Assembly (NCBI RefSeq): GCF_030127105.1
Contig: NZ_CP126161.1
Coordinates: 2,666,001-2,730,000 of the forward strand
DNA length: 64,000 bases
Direction of reading: 5' to 3'
Source of the DNA: Haloarcula pelagica
GTDB lineage: Archaea > Halobacteriota > Halobacteria > Halobacteriales > Haloarculaceae
Numbering within the stretch: position 1 is the first letter of the stretch; each line of letters opens with the position of its first letter. The notes beneath the pieces are model-generated. The model ran no database searches and had not been told where the DNA came from. It saw nothing but the letters and a program-made list of their open reading frames with translations. The position numbers and the translations under genes were made by a program. This document shows positions 24,939 through 33,114 of the stretch, piece after piece.

Positions 24939-26378
24939 CTACTTCTCGACGGCGGACTGGGAACTCTCGCCGGCCGTGTGGGCCGTCGTCCCGTCGGTGG
25001 TGCCCTGGTCGGGACGGGGCTCGTCGGACGGACGCCGCTCCTCGCGGTCGTCCGCAGTCAGTTCCGTGCGTGCCCGCTTGATCCGGTCCTCGACGGCGTC
25101 CAGTTCCGTCTGGAGGTGCTCGACAGCGTCGGGGTAACAGTCGCGAGCGGTCGCCAGCGCGGCCTCGAACGCCTCGCGGGCCTCGTCGAACTCGTCGAGG
25201 GCCGCGTCGTACTGGCCGGCGGCGGCGTACCAGTCCCCGGCTTCGGTCGCGTCGCTGGCGATGGTCCGTCGGGTCGCAGTGAGGTTCCGGGCGACCTCTC
25301 CGAGTCGCTCGCGGATGGCCTCGTGATCGCCGGCGAACCGTCGCTCGTCGGCTCCCCAGTCGAGTCGCATGGCGGTCCGGTACCGTTCGAGGGCGGCCTC
25401 CCAGTGGGTCGCCGCCCGAGTCGGGTCGTCCGCTGCCGCCGCGTCTTCGGCGGCCCGGTCCGCGCTCTCGATCGGTGCGGCCGAGAGCCCTTCGATGACC
25501 GTCCGCAGTCGCTCACGCTCGGACTGGACGGCCGATACGTCCGGGACGCGTTCGTGTCGCCGGGAGAGGATCGTCTCGTACTCGTCGCGAGCCTTCTCGA
25601 ACGTATCGTAGGCGGCCTCGTACTCCTGAGTGCGCCACTGGTGTTCCCCCCGGTCGAGGAGTCGATGCGCGTGGCTGCGGCGGACTCGTGAATCGACCGC
25701 GACCGCCCGCTCGGACACCGTCTCGACGCGCTGGCTCATCGCCTCGGCGGCCCGCGCCGACGGGACGCCCGAAACCGTCGCCGCCGCGTCGTCGAGGCGG
25801 TCGAGCGCGGTCTGTGACGCGGCCCGTGCAGCGTCGAGGTCGCCGTCTTCCCTGTGAGAACTGGCTTCCACGAGCGCCTCTCGGACGGCCTCCAGAACCG
25901 TCTCGGCGTGGACCCAGGCCTGCGAGACAGCCTCCAGAAACGTCGTGACGGCTTCGAGTCCGTCTGTCCCGCAGTGCAGCGTCAGCGTCGCACCGCCGGT
26001 CCGCGTGATCGTCAACTGTCCGTGTCGGAACCGCGTCGTGGCGTCGACCTGCTCGATCTCTGCGTGTGGGACGGCGAACTCGTGGTCGCCCGTCCCGTCG
26101 ACGCCGCCGACGAGGACCAGCAGTCGGCGGTCGGTGACGATACCGATCGTCCGGTACCCCGTCCCCGGACGTATCTCGTCGAGTTGGGTCCCCGATTCGA
26201 AACTGACCCCGTACTTCCCGTTCGTGAGGACGAACTGCGGGTTCTCACCGTCGTCCAGCGCCGCGACCGCCGGCGCGTCCTGAAGCGTGCCCGGTGACAG
26301 GAACCCACCCTGTCCCGTGCTGGTGAGGACTGCCGGAAGCTCGTCCTCAGAATTATCTAAAATGATAATCTGACCCAT
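24939..26378 (-). CDS. PH-like domain plus helical-repeat protein
   Basis: 479 residues, cytoplasmic and acidic. Residues 30-150 look like a bacterial/archaeal PH-like domain: GIVTDRRLLVLVGG followed by EFAVPHAEIEQVDATTRFRH and GQLTITRTGGATLTLHCG, the pattern of bPH proteins. Residues 155-460 are all-helical with TPR-like or coiled-coil texture (EYEAAYDTFEKARDEYETIL, YDAALDEFDEAREAFEAALA). Such architecture suggests a scaffold. A CATATAC box 25 bases upstream of the ATG (around 26399-26405, minus strand) suggests a leaderless transcript. Its gene is 0.4 kb from the actin-like gene, on the same strand. Confidence 0.7.
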   Translation of the reverse strand: MGQIIILDNSEDELPAVLTSTGQGGFLSPGTLQDAPAVAALDDGENPQFVLTNGKYGVSFESGTQLDEIRPGTGYRTIGIVTDRRLLVLVGGVDGTGDHEFAVPHAEIEQVDATTRFRHGQLTITRTGGATLTLHCGTDGLEAVTTFLEAVSQAWVHAETVLEAVREALVEASSHREDGDLDAARAASQTALDRLDDAAATVSGVPSARAAEAMSQRVETVSERAVAVDSRVRRSHAHRLLDRGEHQWRTQEYEAAYDTFEKARDEYETILSRRHERVPDVSAVQSERERLRTVIEGLSAAPIESADRAAEDAAAADDPTRAATHWEAALERYRTAMRLDWGADERRFAGDHEAIRERLGEVARNLTATRRTIASDATEAGDWYAAAGQYDAALDEFDEAREAFEAALATARDCYPDAVEHLQTELDAVEDRIKRARTELTADDREERRPSDEPRPDQGTTDGTTAHTAGESSQSAVEK

Positions 26379-26569
26379 CGAACGTCTCTACTGGCTCTGT
26401 GTATATGATCTTCTCTTATCTATCCTGATACTCGATGGTGGTGTTTTTCGGTCAACAGCAAAAATACTACGCTGGGGGTCGTGGAATATTTCCGCGGACG
26501 GCGTCGTCGGCTCTTCGGCTGACACCTGTCTGACTGCCATTTAGGTGCCACGTTGGCGTACTACGGGGT

Positions 26570-26752
26570 ATGTCTCGGCGAGTGGAGCGGGCCGACGACC
26601 GGTCCGGAGACCGAACTGCGCCGGCGCGCGACGAGCCGTTCGTCCGTCTCGACGTAGCCGTGTTCGAGTCGATCACCGACACGAGCGGACTCGCACAGTG
26701 TGGACAACGACCGCGTATCGAGCGCTGGCTCGACTGCTGGAGCGGCCCGTGA
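26570..26752 (+). CDS. Possible small protein of unknown function
   Basis: 60 codons from an ATG at 26570. A TTTAGG box at 26541-26546 sits about 27 bases upstream, consistent with a leaderless gene. The residues (DEPFVRLDVAVFESITDTSG) are reasonably acidic for a haloarchaeal protein, but the N-terminal third is arginine-rich, as seen in shadow frames. It ends 2 bases before the stop of the convergent actin-like gene. The opposite-strand frame looks worse. Confidence 0.35.
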   Translation: MSRRVERADDRSGDRTAPARDEPFVRLDVAVFESITDTSGLAQCGQRPRIERWLDCWSGP

Positions 26753-26754
26753 CT

Positions 26755-27837
26755 TCAGCTGTTCTCGACTAACCGCTCCGCGATCCGCTGGGCGCCGACC
26801 GTCGCCGCGTCTGCCGGCTGCTCGGCCGCCGTCGCCTCGATCTCGCGGTCGAGTTCCTCGCTGAGCCGCGCCTCGAACTCGTCGACGATCCCGGGGATGC
26901 AGGCCATCCCGCCGGTGAGGACGACGGGCTGGTCGAGGGCGAGCTTGTACACCTTCATGTAGTCGTTCGCCAGTTCGGGGAGGAAGGTGTTCGCGAGTTC
27001 GTCGACGGCCTCGTCTAAGTACTCGTTGACGGCGTCCATCACCGACCGCTCGATCGTGAACTCGTGTGAGCCGCCGCCGGGCTGTTGGATGATGTCGGTA
27101 AAGGGCTCGAAGTCGACGAAGTCGGCGTGCTCTTCCTTGTACTCACGGGCGGTCTGTGTGTCGATGTTGACCCGGCCCTGAGTCTCCTCCTCGACGTAGT
27201 TGGCGATCATCCGGTCGACCTCGTTGCCGGTGACCGCGCCGGTCGTGAAGGGGGCGAGCTGTTCGCCCCGCCGGTAGGCGGAGGCTTCGAGGTTCGTCGA
27301 CCCCATGTTGACCGCGACGAAGATCTCGTCGATCGCTTCCAGCGCCTCGCCGAACGCGGGGATCGACCCACACAGCGACTCGGGATAGCTCTCGACCAGT
27401 TCCGTCCCGATCGAGGAGTCCTCGATGACCGATCGGAGGTTGTCCAGCCCCGCCGGGTTGTCGATCGTCGGGATCGCGTAGACGACGCCGCTGTCCTCGG
27501 GGATGTCGTTCTCCTCGATGACTGCCTCGAAGAACGTCTTGGTCATCTCGGCACGGTCGGCGTCTTCCGGGAGCCCCGACCGGAGCATGTACTGGACGCG
27601 ATCGGGGTACTCGCGGGCGGCCTCCTCGCCGTAGAGGATCTTCTCCTCGCCGGTGAGCGCGTCCTCGTAGGTCGCCATGCAGGTCAGCGTCTTGACGATC
27701 CGGTTCCCGCCGTCCCCGTCGGGGAGCGCGATGACCGTCCGCGTACTGCCGAGTTTGACCCCGACTGGCACCGTTCCGCCGTCCGCCAGGCTCTCGAACT
27801 CCGCGTCGTCCCCCGCTTCTGCGTCGTCCTCACTCAT
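26755..27837 (-). CDS. Actin/MreB-family ATPase, salactin-like
   Basis: 360 residues with the actin/Hsp70 nucleotide-binding loops: phosphate 1 GVKLGSTRTVIALP near residue 25, phosphate 2 VAVNMGSTNLEASAYRRG near residue 180, and adenosine motif VVLTGGMACIPGI near residue 310. The size fits a filament-forming actin rather than Hsp70, because no peptide-binding domain follows. It resembles the haloarchaeal actin homologue described as salactin, which forms polar filaments in Halobacterium; that assignment is from memory. A GGTTATATACC box (27864-27874, minus strand) lies about 32 bases upstream. The acidic N-terminal 20 residues are probably disordered. Confidence 0.78.
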   Translation of the reverse strand: MSEDDAEAGDDAEFESLADGGTVPVGVKLGSTRTVIALPDGDGGNRIVKTLTCMATYEDALTGEEKILYGEEAAREYPDRVQYMLRSGLPEDADRAEMTKTFFEAVIEENDIPEDSGVVYAIPTIDNPAGLDNLRSVIEDSSIGTELVESYPESLCGSIPAFGEALEAIDEIFVAVNMGSTNLEASAYRRGEQLAPFTTGAVTGNEVDRMIANYVEEETQGRVNIDTQTAREYKEEHADFVDFEPFTDIIQQPGGGSHEFTIERSVMDAVNEYLDEAVDELANTFLPELANDYMKVYKLALDQPVVLTGGMACIPGIVDEFEARLSEELDREIEATAAEQPADAATVGAQRIAERLVENS

Positions 27838-27903
27838 GGTCGATAGGCAGTTCTCTCCCGTCCGGTATATAACCTCACCTCAAGAATCAGACCTGATATC
27901 GGC

Positions 27904-28401
27904 TCAGGTCATCGCGGTCAGCTTCGCGATGTACACCAGACTCAGCATGTGGTCGTCGACATCCAGGTCGCCGTCCTCGGTGGCCGCCGACTCCTCGATC
28001 CCCAGCAGGTAATCCGAGAGGTCACTCGCCACGTCGTCGGTGATCCAGTCGACCGACTCGTAGTACGACAGCGCGCTGTCCGTGCCCTGATAGCCGGCGT
28101 GCAGCAACAGGAACTCCAGCCACTCGAACACGACGAACTCCGCCGCGTACGTCTCCGGGAGCGATTCGAGATACGGCTTCTCCAGCTCGTCGCCACCGAG
28201 AAACGGGAGTAGCTCCCGGTAGAGGCCCGACCGGAACGAGTCGCCGGTGACACTCTCGCCGTCGCCCTCGTCGAGGCCGATGTCGGCCAGCGTCGACGGG
28301 TCCGGAACCTCCTCGTCACCGATCCCGCCGTCCTGATCGCCGCGCTTGCGGGCCAACTCCCGCAGTTCGTCCAGATCGTAGTCGCGCGGATTGATGGTCA
28401 T
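27904..28401 (-). CDS. FlaD/FlaE-like archaellum accessory protein
   Basis: 165 residues. The C-terminal 100 match the FlaD/E-type domain: YLESLPETYAAEFVVFEWLE, then FLLLHAGYQGTDSALSYYES, VDWITDDVASDLSDYLLGI. In known archaella this domain belongs to a cytoplasmic accessory that links the motor to chemotaxis. The N-terminal 55 residues are short and acidic (NPRDYDLDELRELARKRG). It is divergent from parA with a 171-bp intergenic region. A CTTTTATGT box 29 bases before the ATG indicates a leaderless message. No archaellin genes are present in this window, so this is an orphan paralogue here. Confidence 0.72.
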   Translation of the reverse strand: MTINPRDYDLDELRELARKRGDQDGGIGDEEVPDPSTLADIGLDEGDGESVTGDSFRSGLYRELLPFLGGDELEKPYLESLPETYAAEFVVFEWLEFLLLHAGYQGTDSALSYYESVDWITDDVASDLSDYLLGIEESAATEDGDLDVDDHMLSLVYIAKLTAMT

Positions 28402-28443
28402 TGGACACACGTTTCAGCTACTGAGACATAAAAGTTCCACCCT

Positions 28444-28461
28444 GTCTGACTGCCGTCAGAC
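28444..28461 (+). promoter_or_regulatory. Perfect inverted repeat between the FlaD-like gene and parA
   Basis: GTCTGAC (28444-28450), TGCC, GTCAGAC (28455-28461): two perfect 7-base arms. It lies about 10 bases upstream of the FlaD-like gene's TATA box (28426-28434, minus strand) and about 70 bases upstream of the parA TATA box (TTTTTATAG, 28533-28541). A dimeric regulator could control one or both divergent genes from here. Confidence 0.45.
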
Positions 28462-28572
28462 GCCGTTTCGGACCTGCTACGCCGGAAATACGCCGTCGTC
28501 CCCGAGTTCCGCCGTTGATAATCGGGGGCGTATTTTTATAGTGGCCCGGCGACGAGTTCCCGCCACTTCGAG

Positions 28573-29466
28573 ATGACGAGAGCAGCAGCGGACGGCCCGG
28601 CGCGTGTCTGCGTGACCAACGCCAAAGGCGGGACCGGCAAGACGACCATCGCGATCAACGTCGCCGGAGCCCTGAACGACAGGGGTCGGGATGTCCTGTT
28701 CGTGGACCTCGATCCACAGGGCAACGCCACGGAGGGGCTCGGCCTGGTCGACGAGTACGACGCCGAGCCGCCCACACTGTTCGACGCGCTCACCGACGAC
28801 CCGTCGCTGCTGTCGGACCTGATCGTCGAACACGAGGAGATGGACGTGGTGCCGTCGAGTATCGACATGCTCCAGGCCGAGCACGAACTCACCATCGCCG
28901 ACCTGATCGCGCGGGTCCGGACGCAGGGCCGGAGCGTCGACCCGGAGACGCTGGCCTCCTTCGCGATCAACGTCTCGCCGTCGATGGTCACGGGGAGTCA
29001 CGCCCTGGACACGCTCGATCGTGCGCTGGCGACGGTCTCCGACTACGACTACGTCGTCATCGACTCCCCGCCCTTCTACGGGAAACTGACAGACACCGGG
29101 GTCTTCGCCGCACAGCACATCCTCGTTCCGGCGCTGACCGAGGCCACTTCCGAGCGCGCCATCGAACTGCTGATGGACCAGATGGCGGCGATGGAACGCC
29201 AGACCGGCATCGCCGTCGAGATGCTCGGCGTCGTCGCCAACCGGGTCGAGACGACCGCCGAGGACGAGACGATGCTGGAGTGGTTCAACATGGCCTTCCC
29301 GGACAGCCCCGTCTGGGAGGTCCGGAAACGGGTGGCGCTCCAGCGGGCGTTCAGCGCCGGCCGATCGGTGTTCACGGCCGAGGAGAGCTGTGACATGGCG
29401 GCGGTGTTCGAGGAGGTCGCCGCCGAACTCGACAGGACGTTCGGATACACAGAGGTGACAGCATGA
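28573..29466 (+). CDS. parA: ParA/MinD-family ATPase
   Basis: 297 residues with the deviant Walker A KGGTGKTT near residue 17, the Walker A' stretch VLFVDLDPQGNATEGLG, and Walker B-like VVIDSPP near residue 160. These ATPases position DNA, chemoreceptor arrays or motors. The two downstream bases of its stop codon overlap the cheW start (ATGA), so a partner role in placing chemotaxis or motility proteins is more likely than chromosome or plasmid segregation; no parB or parS is visible next to it. The TATA box at 28533-28541 gives a leader of about 10 bases. Confidence 0.85.
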   Translation: MTRAAADGPARVCVTNAKGGTGKTTIAINVAGALNDRGRDVLFVDLDPQGNATEGLGLVDEYDAEPPTLFDALTDDPSLLSDLIVEHEEMDVVPSSIDMLQAEHELTIADLIARVRTQGRSVDPETLASFAINVSPSMVTGSHALDTLDRALATVSDYDYVVIDSPPFYGKLTDTGVFAAQHILVPALTEATSERAIELLMDQMAAMERQTGIAVEMLGVVANRVETTAEDETMLEWFNMAFPDSPVWEVRKRVALQRAFSAGRSVFTAEESCDMAAVFEEVAAELDRTFGYTEVTA

Positions 29467-30449
29467 GTGACGACGACCGCATGGACCGCGCCGAACGCAT
29501 CCGGAAGATGCGCGAAGGGGACCGGGAGACAGACACCGACGACGGGACCGAGTCGAAGACGACCACCGAGTCGACGACGGACACCTCGTCGGAGGGCGAC
29601 ACGGCGGAGCCGACAGACGAAGCCGACGTGACAATGCCGGACGAACCGGCGTCGACGGGTGCCGAGCCGACGACCGACTCCGAGGCGTGGTTCGACGAGG
29701 AGTCGGGGACCGGCGACGACGGGGAGACAGCGGACACTGATACCGACGGCTCTCAGTCCGCCGAGGACGCGCTCTCGGCCGCCGAACGGGCCGCACAGTC
29801 GGCGGCACAGCTCTCGGGCGGGGACGCGGCCACGCCTGGGGGCGACCAGCCCGGCGATATCTCCGCGACGGCGACGGCGATGCAGGGGCCGACCGGCGTC
29901 GAACTGCCCGACCAGCAACTGCTGGAGGAGGCCATGACCGGCACCGGCACGTCCAGGGCCGAGGGCGGCGCGCGGGCCGCCGCCGTCGGTGAGGAGACGA
30001 GCCAGAGCGAAGAACTGGTCCGGGTGCTGGAGTTCGCCCTCTCGGGGGAACACTACTGCCTGGACATCGAGTACGTCGAGGAGATCGTCAAGCGGGACAC
30101 GATCACCCGGGTCCCGAACACGCCCGACTACGTCGAGGGCGTGGTCGACCTCCGCGGGCAGATCACGACGATCCTCGACCCGACGGCGATGATGGATGTC
30201 GACGACGCGGGGTCACAGGACCTCATCGTCGTCTTCGACCCCGACATGTCCGAGGATCAGGGCGCGATCGGCTGGGTCGTCGACGAGGTCCGCCAGGTCG
30301 CGCCGATCACCGAGGACCAGATCAACGACCCACCGGTCGACGCCGAGTACATCAACGGCGTCGTCGACCGTGAGGATCAGGACCAGTTCGTCATCTGGAT
30401 CGAACCCGACGACGCGCTCGAACAGGCCACCCTCGACGACGGGGACTGA
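29463..30449 (+). CDS. cheW: CheW-domain protein with long acidic N-terminus
   Basis: 328 residues. The C-terminal 145 form a CheW domain (LEFALSGEHYCLDIEYVEEI, RVPNTPDYVEGVVDLRGQIT, AEYINGVVDREDQDQFVIWI), the adaptor between receptors and the CheA kinase. The first 180 residues are low-complexity and strongly acidic, about twice the length of an ordinary CheW in total, and are probably disordered. It is translationally coupled to parA. No cheA, cheY or receptor gene lies nearby, so this adaptor works with proteins encoded elsewhere. Confidence 0.85.
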   Translation: MSDDDRMDRAERIRKMREGDRETDTDDGTESKTTTESTTDTSSEGDTAEPTDEADVTMPDEPASTGAEPTTDSEAWFDEESGTGDDGETADTDTDGSQSAEDALSAAERAAQSAAQLSGGDAATPGGDQPGDISATATAMQGPTGVELPDQQLLEEAMTGTGTSRAEGGARAAAVGEETSQSEELVRVLEFALSGEHYCLDIEYVEEIVKRDTITRVPNTPDYVEGVVDLRGQITTILDPTAMMDVDDAGSQDLIVVFDPDMSEDQGAIGWVVDEVRQVAPITEDQINDPPVDAEYINGVVDREDQDQFVIWIEPDDALEQATLDDGD

Positions 30450-30455
30450 GCCGCC

Positions 30456-31625
30456 TCACTCCTCGTCGAGCACCGCGTCGTCCAGTTCGCTCTCCGCGAC
30501 CGCCACGTCGAGTTCTTCTCGAACGAGGTCGACGGCGTTCTCGACGGCCCCGACACTCCCCAGGTAGCCGGCGCCGACGGTCGTCTTCAGCGCCAGCGCC
30601 GGGCGGCCGGTCAGCACCGTCGGACCGACCTTCGCGACAGCGTCGTCGCCGACCGACACGAGCCATCCGGGTACGTCGAACGAGTAACGGGTGAGTCGCG
30701 GTTCGAACCCGCCGCGGCCGTCACGCAGGTGATCGACCAGCGCCGCGATGTTGCTCCCGGCGACGCGGGCTTCACGGATCGCGGCGCTCGCACTGGCCGG
30801 CACTGCCTCGCCGTCGCTGTCGACGACGCGGGCGGCGTCGCCGACGGCGAAGGTCCGCTCCCCCAGTCGGAGGTCCGCCCTGACGACCGGGCGCTCGTCG
30901 CGCATCGCCTCGGTCCCGGTGATCCCGCCGGTCCAGACGAGCTGGTCGTAGGCGATCGTCTCGCCGCTCGCGAGCGTCAGTGTGTCCTCGTCGGCCTGTC
31001 TCACCGAGTCGCCCGTCCGGACGGTCACGCCGGCGTCGAGGAGCGCCTCGTGGACGGCGCTCTGGAACGACTCGGGGAACGTCGGCGCGACCTCGGACTC
31101 CTGTTCCAGCAGGAGTACCTCGGTGTCCGCGTCCTCCTCGTCGCGGAGCGCGGCCAGTTCGCCGGCCACCTGGATCCCCGAGAGGCCAGCGCCGCCGACG
31201 ACGACCCGGCCCCCAGACAGCGCCAGGAACGCCTCGCGGACCTCGCGGGCGTGGTCGAGTCGCTTCAGCGGCGTCGCGTGGGCACGGACCCCCGGGAGGT
31301 CGTAGAAGGCCGTGCGGGCGCCCAGACACACCGCGCCCACGTCGTAGGACAGCGTCTCCTCGCCGTCCAGCGTCGCCGTCCCGGCGTCGGGATCGACCGC
31401 GGTGACCGACGCCTGACGGACCGCACAGTCCAGCACCGCGTCGAGGTCGACCGAGATCTCGTCGGCCAGCGACGGTCGCCGAACGACCCGGTGGAGTTCG
31501 TGCTGGACGACGTGACTGTCGCTCTCGTCGACGACCACCAACTCGGCGTCGTCTGGGAGGGTCCGTTCGAGTTTCCGGGCGAGTGTCAGGCCGGCGTAAC
31601 CAGCGCCGAGTACGGCGACGCGCAT
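30456..31625 (-). CDS. Type II NADH-dehydrogenase-like flavoprotein
   Basis: 389 residues of the two-Rossmann-domain FAD/NAD(P) oxidoreductase fold. The FAD dinucleotide motif is VAVLGAGYAGLTLARKL at the N-terminus, the NAD motif is GRVVVGGAGLSGIQVAGELA near residue 150, and TFAVGDAARVVD near residue 270 is the second FAD contact. This matches NDH-2-type NADH:quinone oxidoreductases, which transfer electrons without pumping protons. Related sulfide:quinone reductases are less likely because the catalytic cysteines are not obvious. It lies 37 bases downstream of mvaD on the same strand. Confidence 0.82.
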   Translation of the reverse strand: MRVAVLGAGYAGLTLARKLERTLPDDAELVVVDESDSHVVQHELHRVVRRPSLADEISVDLDAVLDCAVRQASVTAVDPDAGTATLDGEETLSYDVGAVCLGARTAFYDLPGVRAHATPLKRLDHAREVREAFLALSGGRVVVGGAGLSGIQVAGELAALRDEEDADTEVLLLEQESEVAPTFPESFQSAVHEALLDAGVTVRTGDSVRQADEDTLTLASGETIAYDQLVWTGGITGTEAMRDERPVVRADLRLGERTFAVGDAARVVDSDGEAVPASASAAIREARVAGSNIAALVDHLRDGRGGFEPRLTRYSFDVPGWLVSVGDDAVAKVGPTVLTGRPALALKTTVGAGYLGSVGAVENAVDLVREELDVAVAESELDDAVLDEE

Positions 31626-31662
31626 GGGCGGCGGTTGGGGCCCGACGCCCATAACCCCTCGC

Positions 31663-32637
31663 TCAGAACAGCGCGGCGTCGGAATCCAGCACTCGGGCAG
31701 GGCCGCCCACGTCCCAGACGCGCGTGTCGACGCCACAGTCCGCGACGGCGGCCTCGACCTCGTCGACGTACTCGGCGGTGGTGTTGACGTAGACGCTCGC
31801 GCCGGTGTCGACCGAGAAGTAGACGGGAAGGTCCCGTTCGGCGCGCAGTTCCCGGACGGTGTTGAAGATCTCGATGGTCCGGGGCTGCCAGTACACCCAG
31901 CCCGCCGGCCCGGTCATCGTCGTCGCCGCCAGCGACAGCGAGTCGTGTTCGGCCAGTTCGAACGCCCGGCCGAAGTCGGCGTCGTAGAGCGCGTCACGCA
32001 TGTCCGAGATCTGGCTGTGGATGTGGGCCATCCGCCCCTCGAACATGTGGCTCTCGGCGGCCTCCCGGTGGGCGGCCTCGGTCTCCTTGTAGGAGGGGAC
32101 CATCCCGGCGACGATCCGGAGGTCGTCCGCCAGATCGGTATCGATGCGTTCGCTCCGGCAGTCCTGGTCGTTCATCCCCGTCCGCAGGTGCGAGAACGCG
32201 CCCGTGACCGCCCGGGCGGCCGAAGAGGAGCCCCGCCGGGCGACCGTCGAGATCTCGGGGCGAGTCATGTCGAGGCCGGCGGCCTCGACCAGTGCCGTCG
32301 CCGCCGCGGCGAACCCCGACGACGAGGAGCCAAAGCCGATGTTCGTCGGGAAGTTGTTCGCCGACTCGAAGCGGACGCCGTGGTCGATGCCCGCGAGCTC
32401 GCGGACGTGGTCGACGACGGCGTCGATCCGCTCGGCGCCCCGGCCCTCGACCGGTTCGCCGTCGATGACGTAGCTGTCCTCGCTCCGGTCGGGGTCGAAC
32501 TCGGCGGTCGTCTTCGAGTGACTGGGCGCCGTACAGACGGAGATGCTGTCGTGATAGGGGAGCCGAAGCTCCTCGTCGCGCATCCCGTGGTACTTGACCA
32601 GCCCCTGGATCGGATGGGCCTTCGCGGTCGCTTTCAT
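31663..32637 (-). CDS. mvaD: Phosphomevalonate/diphosphomevalonate decarboxylase
   Basis: 324 residues of the GHMP-kinase-fold decarboxylase family. Evidence includes the N-terminal KATAKAHPIQGLVKYHGMRD, the phosphate-binding loop NFPTNIGFGSSSSGFAAAAT near residue 95, RRGSSSAARAVTGAF near residue 135, and the C-terminal FSVDTGASVYV. Haloarchaeal members have been shown to act on phosphomevalonate, giving isopentenyl phosphate for isopentenyl phosphate kinase; this copy is assigned by similarity. It supplies C5 units for archaeal lipids and for the squalene/phytoene synthase also encoded here. Confidence 0.9.
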   Translation of the reverse strand: MKATAKAHPIQGLVKYHGMRDEELRLPYHDSISVCTAPSHSKTTAEFDPDRSEDSYVIDGEPVEGRGAERIDAVVDHVRELAGIDHGVRFESANNFPTNIGFGSSSSGFAAAATALVEAAGLDMTRPEISTVARRGSSSAARAVTGAFSHLRTGMNDQDCRSERIDTDLADDLRIVAGMVPSYKETEAAHREAAESHMFEGRMAHIHSQISDMRDALYDADFGRAFELAEHDSLSLAATTMTGPAGWVYWQPRTIEIFNTVRELRAERDLPVYFSVDTGASVYVNTTAEYVDEVEAAVADCGVDTRVWDVGGPARVLDSDAALF

Positions 32638-32685
32638 ACCTCACCCTTCCGGGCCGGTCACTTTGCTATTGCGAACCGTTTCCGG

Positions 32686-32868
32686 TCAGTCCAGTTCCTC
32701 GATCTCCGCGTCGGGCGCGTTCGTCTTCACGCTCCGAATCCCCTGTTTGGCCTTGTCCTTGCTGGCGTAGCCCTCGCCGCTGTCGGCGATGATGTTTCCG
32801 TTGTCGTGTCGGAGCCGCCACCGCCAGTCGTCGGCCGAGTCGACGTAGAGTTCGAAGGTCGCTCCCAT
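32686..32868 (-). CDS. HVO_2922/YegP-like small protein
   Basis: 60 residues: MGATFELYVDSADDWRWRLR, then HDNGNIIADSGEGYASKDKA and a KQGIRSVKTNAPDAEIEELD end. This is the single-repeat YegP/DUF1508 fold, a small beta-beta-beta-alpha dimer found in bacteria and haloarchaea. The ATG at 32868 gives the normal family length. Function is not established. The phrase GNIIADSGEGYASK is the conserved hairpin. Confidence 0.88.
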   Translation of the reverse strand: MGATFELYVDSADDWRWRLRHDNGNIIADSGEGYASKDKAKQGIRSVKTNAPDAEIEELD

Positions 32869-32998
32869 CGATACCGAGTGACACACTCCGTGGGCACGTG
32901 AAACTGTGGGCCACGGCGCCCCGCTCGGAGCCGAAGCCACGAGCTAACGTGACCGTTAGACGGGCGATAACGATTACCTCACTATCGGTACGGGCAGT

Positions 32999-33112
32999 AT
33001 GCGTTGTCACCGGTGTGGCGTCGATACCACCGTCGAGAAACACACGGTCGACGGGTTCGAAGGGTATCTCTGTCCGGAGTGTCTGATCGCCTGGGAACGG
33101 CTCGTCGACTGA
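32999..33112 (+). CDS. 37-residue zinc-finger micro-protein
   Basis: The frame is MRCHRCGVDTTVEKHTVDGF, then EGYLCPECLIAWERLVD. Two CxxC knuckles (CHRC and CPEC) 22 residues apart would bind one zinc ion. It is shorter than the usual gene-finding cutoff but has clean haloarchaeal codon use, its own upstream region, and ends 2 bases before the stop of the convergent cobalamin adenosyltransferase. Small two-CxxC proteins are abundant in haloarchaea. Confidence 0.7.
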   Translation: MRCHRCGVDTTVEKHTVDGFEGYLCPECLIAWERLVD

Positions 33113-33114
33113 GT

